A stretch of DNA of 8,355 nt. Source: Bacteroidales bacterium (GTDB taxonomy: Bacteria; Bacteroidota; Bacteroidia; Bacteroidales; UBA932). The translations under genes were made by a program, and so were the position numbers. Under the pieces are notes generated by a model. It was given only the letters and a program-made list of their open reading frames with translations. It did not search any database and was not told the DNA's origin. The stretch spans positions 1 to 8,355 of the forward strand of contig JAFTYS010000047.1 in assembly GCA_017461285.1 (NCBI GenBank). The letters run 5' to 3'. Of this stretch, positions 4,931 through 8,355 are shown piece after piece (the stretch's first letter is position 1; each line of letters opens with the position of its first letter).

Positions 4931-7243
4931 TTATTTCCTGATGCCGTAAAGGTAGGCGAGGAGGGCCATCTTTCCGCGCATTGTCTCGCGTGGGGTGAAT
5001 TCTCCGTTGACCCACATGTAGCGGATGTTGAAGAATGATTCCTGATGTGGCCATCCGCTTGTATACCAGTCCGGATAACATCTTTCAAGAATGATCCTGG
5101 CATCTCCTCCGTTGCCGGGCGACCAGGTCTCGGTGCCGTTGAACGGTGTCTGGCCGGGGTGTGAGCCGGGAACTCCGTCGTTTCGTCCGGTCGTGTAGCA
5201 GTCTATGATATGGCGCTCTCCCAGTCCTGTCATTTCTACGGTGTTTGAAGGGTTTCTTCCGAGGCCCCATCCTGCTTCAATGTACATCGCCTTCTCAAGC
5301 TGCTCGCGTCTCTGCTGAGAGTCTGCGACATAATGGGCCAGAAGGACCATCTGCAGGTTTTCTGATGTCTGCCAGCGCGGATCGTTGGCTGTCCTGCGTG
5401 AAGGACGAGTCGACATATGATTCACATTGTTCTCATCAGCCTGCTTGTTCACACTCTTGACAAGGGTTTCGTAATATTCCGGATAATGCCTCTCCTGCGG
5501 ACAGGTAAGGTATGCGGCGGCTCCCCATATCTGGTAATACTGGTTGTTGCGCTCTTTTGCAAACAATGGGGCTACACCGTTCCTTACCACACTCTCTTCC
5601 ACCATGATGTCTTCCCATTCCCTGTCGCCTGTAAGGTTGTAGATGAATGCGGCTGCCATCTGCTTGAAATCGCGTCCTCTCATGCTTGAGGTGCCGATGT
5701 TCTGCCAGTCGTCAAGCTGGCTTACCTCCTGTCTTTCAGCGTATCTGAATGCCTTGACGGCTTCTTTCGTGTAGAAGTCGCACAGTTCCTTGTTGCCGTT
5801 GATTCTGAATGCTTCCGCAAGCATGGCGCAGTTTGCTGCGTTCGCCCAAGCGGCCATTGTAGTGCAGCCGGCCTGATACATCACTGTCCAGTCGGAAGAC
5901 GGATTTGTAACTCCCTGCGAGTAGCCTTCTCCGTCCCTGATGCTTAAGAAGAAGTCCACTTCATTGCGGGCCTCGTCCAGAAGGTCAGGTATGCCGTTTC
6001 CGCTTTCCCTGATGCTGAGGTTGTCTTCTGCGAGACGTCCGTTCGTGAGAATGTAAGGCAGAAGCAGGTCGTAGATGTTGCTGACATGGGCCAGATGGCG
6101 GTCCCAGTCCATCGCGTCGGAATGTCCTCCGCGCACAATCTCATTGACCGGATTTCCAGGGAGCCTGTGTTTCCAGAACTCGGACTGTTCAGGCAGCTTG
6201 AAGTGAGGCTCGTCCCATACGTCGCCCCTGAGCTTTCTCCAGTCAGGATGCCATGGATGCATGTCTGTCTTGTATACGACCAGTCCTTTAGGATTCTCTC
6301 CCGGAATGAACTGAGGCTGGCGTGGTACGGGGGAGATGCGAGGGTCGACAGGCTCGCCCAGACGCATGTAATAGTAGCCGCGTACAGAATAATGGTAAGG
6401 CTGGAAATATATGTCGTTGCAGATGTCGAAGTCCATGCTGCATCCGACGTCTTCCACTACCAGACGGTAGCGCCCCGGTTCTGCAGCACTGAAATCGATG
6501 TTCCATACGTCCGAACCTGTCATGTTCTTCCTGTTCGCTTCTTTCTCCGATTCCTTTGCGCTCATCCAGAAGCTTACCTTTCCGGCCTTCTGCTTCTTGC
6601 CTGTCTTTGTGTTGTAGAGCCATACCTTCTTGCCTTCGAATGAAGAGTAGTCCCTTTGTCCGCCGTCTCCGAGCCAGAGATACAGGTCGGCAGCCTTGAT
6701 GTCTTCTTCAGGTGAGTAACCTATGATGTTGACATGTACAGCCTCTGAAACTGAAGACCATATGTCAAATGTGACGTCTGCTGCTGTCTGGTCTGAACCG
6801 ATGCCTTCCGGTATGTTCACTGTATATGTGGCACCCTGCTTCATGGATTCCGGAAGCTGAAGGAAGATCCAGTGGTCGAGCTCCGATGTCAGGGTGTTGT
6901 CAGTATTCATCGGCTTTGACTTTCTCCATGCTGCTACGGCCGTCTGCCTGCCGAACGACTTGTCGTCCTTCGACGATATGATCCATCCTGCAGCATTGCC
7001 TGCTGCTTCAGGATCAAGTCTCTGGCCGAAGACGAAAAGGGTGTCGTCTCCTTCCACGAATGTGTGGCCCAGATATGCGCTTGGGCCTGTTGCGTTGTCA
7101 CGGTATCTCACTTCTCCGTCCCTGAAGTGGACCATGATGTAATCCTTGTCAATGGTCTTTACGTCAATAAGTCTTGTTGCGTTAAGCATCTGCGGGAAAA
7201 CGATGCCTGCAAGCACCGCCGCCAGGGTCAGAAGTCGTTTCAT
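4931..7243 (-). CDS. Secreted glycoside hydrolase family 9 enzyme with N-terminal Ig-like domain
   Basis: The protein has 770 residues. A signal peptide covers about 1-22 (MKRLLTLAAVLAGIVFP, no lipobox cysteine), so it is exported as a soluble protein. Residues about 24-163 form a beta-rich N-terminal region that I cannot name. Residues about 165-277 match the Ig-like domain found before many GH9 catalytic domains (EAVHVNIIGYSPEE at the start, GRYRLVVEDV near the end). The catalytic (alpha/alpha)6 domain follows: YYYMRLGEPVD (290-300), GGHSDAMDWDRH (372-383), GNGIPDLLDEARNEVDFFL (415-433), GLGRNPSNTVEMTGLGERH (660-678) and HQESFFNIRY (733-742). By analogy with GH9 enzymes, Asp376 and Asp379 would activate the water and Glu735 would be the acid. 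GH9 enzymes cut beta-1,4-glucans and related beta-glycans; the substrate here is unknown. It is translationally coupled to the upstream SDR gene through TAATG. There is no dockerin or C-terminal secretion domain. Confidence 0.87.
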   Translation of the reverse strand: MKRLLTLAAVLAGIVFPQMLNATRLIDVKTIDKDYIMVHFRDGEVRYRDNATGPSAYLGHTFVEGDDTLFVFGQRLDPEAAGNAAGWIISSKDDKSFGRQTAVAAWRKSKPMNTDNTLTSELDHWIFLQLPESMKQGATYTVNIPEGIGSDQTAADVTFDIWSSVSEAVHVNIIGYSPEEDIKAADLYLWLGDGGQRDYSSFEGKKVWLYNTKTGKKQKAGKVSFWMSAKESEKEANRKNMTGSDVWNIDFSAAEPGRYRLVVEDVGCSMDFDICNDIYFQPYHYSVRGYYYMRLGEPVDPRISPVPRQPQFIPGENPKGLVVYKTDMHPWHPDWRKLRGDVWDEPHFKLPEQSEFWKHRLPGNPVNEIVRGGHSDAMDWDRHLAHVSNIYDLLLPYILTNGRLAEDNLSIRESGNGIPDLLDEARNEVDFFLSIRDGEGYSQGVTNPSSDWTVMYQAGCTTMAAWANAANCAMLAEAFRINGNKELCDFYTKEAVKAFRYAERQEVSQLDDWQNIGTSSMRGRDFKQMAAAFIYNLTGDREWEDIMVEESVVRNGVAPLFAKERNNQYYQIWGAAAYLTCPQERHYPEYYETLVKSVNKQADENNVNHMSTRPSRRTANDPRWQTSENLQMVLLAHYVADSQQRREQLEKAMYIEAGWGLGRNPSNTVEMTGLGERHIIDCYTTGRNDGVPGSHPGQTPFNGTETWSPGNGGDARIILERCYPDWYTSGWPHQESFFNIRYMWVNGEFTPRETMRGKMALLAYLYGIRK

Positions 7244-8268
7244 TATCGGTCAAATGATTTTTTAGTGTTGTCAATTGTTTCGATTACGCGGTCGCACCAT
7301 GCGTCGAACTCCGGATCTTCAATCTGCCTTTCCGGATGTTCCAATATGTAGGCGACTGTCTTGCGGATGCCTTCCTCCAGGCGTGTGGTCGCACAGAATC
7401 CCGGTACGGCGCGTTTCAGCTTGCTGCAGTCGAAAACGACAGTAACGGCCTTGTCTCCCAACAGACCGCCCCTCAGGTCGTAGGCTGCAGGAGATACTGC
7501 TGCAAGATAGTCTGATGCTACATAATATGGCTTGAACTCCACGCCGAGGGCGTCGGCTATGGATTGGTAGATCTGGTTCCATGTGAGTGACTCGTCGGAC
7601 ATGATCTGGTATGCTTCACCGATTGCACGCGGATTGCCAAGCAGTCCGATGAATCCTTTAGCGAAGTCCTCGTTCCATGTCATTGTCCAGAGGGAACTTC
7701 CGTCTCCGTGCACTATGACAGGCTTGCCCTCCATCATGCGCTTGAGGACCTGCCAGCTTCCTTTGGTGCCATGTACGCCTACCGGAACATCGCGTTCACA
7801 GTATGTGTGGCTAGGACGGACGATGGTCACAGGAAAACCTTCCTCACGATATGCCTTCATAAGAAGGTCCTCGCATGCGATCTTGTTGCGAGAGTATTCC
7901 CAATATGGATTGGCGAGGGTCGTTCCTTCCGTTATCACATGCTGGCGTGCAGGCTTGTTGTAGGCAGATGCAGAACTGATGAACACGTACTGCTTCGTGC
8001 GTCCGGAGAACATCCTGACGTCACGCGCCACCTGCTCCGGCACGAATCCGATGAATTCGCACACGGCATCAAATGTCTCGCTGCCGAGCTTTTCCAGAAC
8101 TTCTTCCGGACGCTCGTTGATGTCTCCCGTTATGATTCTGACATTATGCGGCACTTCCGCACTGCGGTTGCCGCGGTTAAGCAGCCAGAGTTCGTGTCCT
8201 TCGGTTGCGAGTTGTCTGGTGATGGCACTGCTGATGGTGCCGGTTCCTCCGATAATAAGTACTTTCAT
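7243..8268 (-). CDS. NAD-dependent epimerase/dehydratase-like protein (extended SDR)
   Basis: With the chosen start this cytoplasmic protein has 341 residues. It opens with a Rossmann strand and loop, MKVLIIGGTGTISSAI. The usual GxxGxxG is GGTGTIS, with serine in place of the last glycine. Next come LLNRGNR (29-35), the acidic DI after the third strand (RIITGDI, 44-50), VFISSASAYN (95-104), and the catalytic YSRNK (Tyr125, Lys129). RPSHTYC (151-157) and an extended C-terminal half follow, as in sugar epimerases and dehydratases. This suggests oxidation-reduction chemistry on a sugar or nucleotide sugar using NAD(P); the reaction is not identifiable. The start at ATG 8268 is favoured over ATG 8307 because AGGAGG lies 7 bases before it, and a -7 box lies at 8313-8320. 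The stop TAA shares its last A with the ATG of the GH9 gene, so the two are co-transcribed and probably coupled. Confidence 0.88.
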   Translation of the reverse strand: MKVLIIGGTGTISSAITRQLATEGHELWLLNRGNRSAEVPHNVRIITGDINERPEEVLEKLGSETFDAVCEFIGFVPEQVARDVRMFSGRTKQYVFISSASAYNKPARQHVITEGTTLANPYWEYSRNKIACEDLLMKAYREEGFPVTIVRPSHTYCERDVPVGVHGTKGSWQVLKRMMEGKPVIVHGDGSSLWTMTWNEDFAKGFIGLLGNPRAIGEAYQIMSDESLTWNQIYQSIADALGVEFKPYYVASDYLAAVSPAAYDLRGGLLGDKAVTVVFDCSKLKRAVPGFCATTRLEEGIRKTVAYILEHPERQIEDPEFDAWCDRVIETIDNTKKSFDR

Positions 8269-8275
8269 AGTCTGT

Positions 8276-8281
8276 CCTCCT
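8276..8281 (-). promoter_or_regulatory. Strong Shine-Dalgarno AGGAGG fixing the SDR start
   Basis: The minus strand reads AGGAGG at 8281-8276, with 7 bases between it and ATG 8268. This decides the start against an in-frame ATG 39 bases upstream. It stands out because the other starts in this window have no such site, which is usual for Bacteroidota. Confidence 0.75.
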
Positions 8282-8312
8282 GAAACTTTAGTTTGAAGAT
8301 TGTTCAAGTTTC

Positions 8313-8320
8313 CAAAGATA
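8313..8320 (-). promoter_or_regulatory. -7 box for the SDR-GH9 operon
   Basis: TATCTTTG on the minus strand (8320-8313) matches TAnnTTTG fully. Transcription would start near 8304-8308, giving a leader of about 35-40 bases that contains the Shine-Dalgarno. No TTTG occurs about 19-20 bases upstream, and that position lies inside an inverted repeat, which suggests that an activator or repressor may act here. Confidence 0.55.
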
Positions 8321-8330
8321 GCAATTTAAT

Positions 8331-8350
8331 GGAATCTTCGTTCGGATTCC
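8331..8350. repeat. Inverted repeat across the -33 region of the SDR-GH9 promoter
   Basis: GGAATC (8331-8336) and GATTCC (8345-8350) are exact inverted copies separated by 8 bases. The element begins 10 bases upstream of the -7 box and so covers the place where the -33 element would be. It is a candidate operator for a dimeric regulator. A 6-base arm can arise by chance, so this is tentative, and the rest of the upstream region is cut off by the window end. Confidence 0.35.
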
Positions 8351-8355
8351 AGACA

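Noticed and set aside
4258..5103. Long 281-codon open frame on the minus strand opposite the transporter gene
   Set aside because: It is antisense to a clear YhhQ-family gene, runs through the terminator hairpin and into the GH9 gene in another frame, and its translation is rich in His, Arg, Cys and Ser with no recognisable domain.
6086..6643. 185-codon plus-strand frame opposite the GH9 gene
   Set aside because: Antisense to the GH9 Ig-like and catalytic regions, with no start context and no recognisable features.
7708..8283. 191-codon plus-strand frame opposite the SDR gene
   Set aside because: It lies wholly antisense to a conserved SDR with intact motifs, and its translation looks like a shadow (Cys/His/Arg-rich, no domain).
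8269..8307. Longer SDR start at ATG 8307
   Set aside because: The 13 extra residues (MNNLQTKVSGGQT) precede a Rossmann strand that normally begins at the N-terminus, and AGGAGG inside that stretch is placed for ATG 8268.

Overview
The window looks like ordinary chromosome from a member of the Bacteroidales (Bacteroidota), possibly a gut or animal-associated lineage. This rests on three things: promoter boxes of the Bacteroidota type (TAnnTTTG, once with a well-placed TTTG upstream), general lack of Shine-Dalgarno sequences, and protein families typical of that group (PIF1-like helicase with a C-terminal HRDC-like region, SPFH gene paired with a tiny Arc-like gene, GH9 enzyme with an Ig-like domain). 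I see no insertion sequence, prophage, CRISPR array, tRNA or rRNA. Genes are tightly packed, and no intergenic stretch exceeds about 90 bases.

Layout. Positions 1-84 hold the last codons of a probable plus-strand gene whose stop overlaps that of the next, convergent gene. Positions 81-1991 hold a three-gene minus-strand run, read in the order SPFH/band 7 membrane protein, a 54-residue Arc-like (ribbon-helix-helix) protein, and a DUF1349 lipoprotein. A good promoter lies at 2031-2061. Positions 2070-4157 encode a PIF1-family helicase on the minus strand. It is divergent from a plus-strand queuosine precursor transporter (4234-4899), and the two perfect -7 boxes lie only 26 bases apart. A 12-bp hairpin at 4884-4911 ends the transporter gene and faces the end of the next operon. 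That operon, on the minus strand, is a cytoplasmic NAD-dependent epimerase/dehydratase-like SDR (7243-8268) followed by a secreted GH9 glycoside hydrolase (4931-7243), joined by a TAATG stop/start overlap. A strong Shine-Dalgarno, a perfect -7 box and an inverted repeat lie upstream of it.

How the genes work together. The SDR and GH9 genes are very probably co-transcribed and translationally coupled, which suggests use of a beta-glycan-like polymer and processing of a sugar or its derivative; the substrate cannot be read from the sequence. The SPFH-Arc-DUF1349 run is the least understood part. It may be a membrane-organising protein with its own small DNA-binding regulator and an envelope lipoprotein. 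Helicase and transporter are housekeeping-type genes that share a control region, and nothing shows that they share a function.

I did not find convincing evidence of a wholly new system. The most useful observations are the 54-residue gene hidden between its neighbours, the compact divergent promoter, and the unusual active-site region of the GH9 enzyme.
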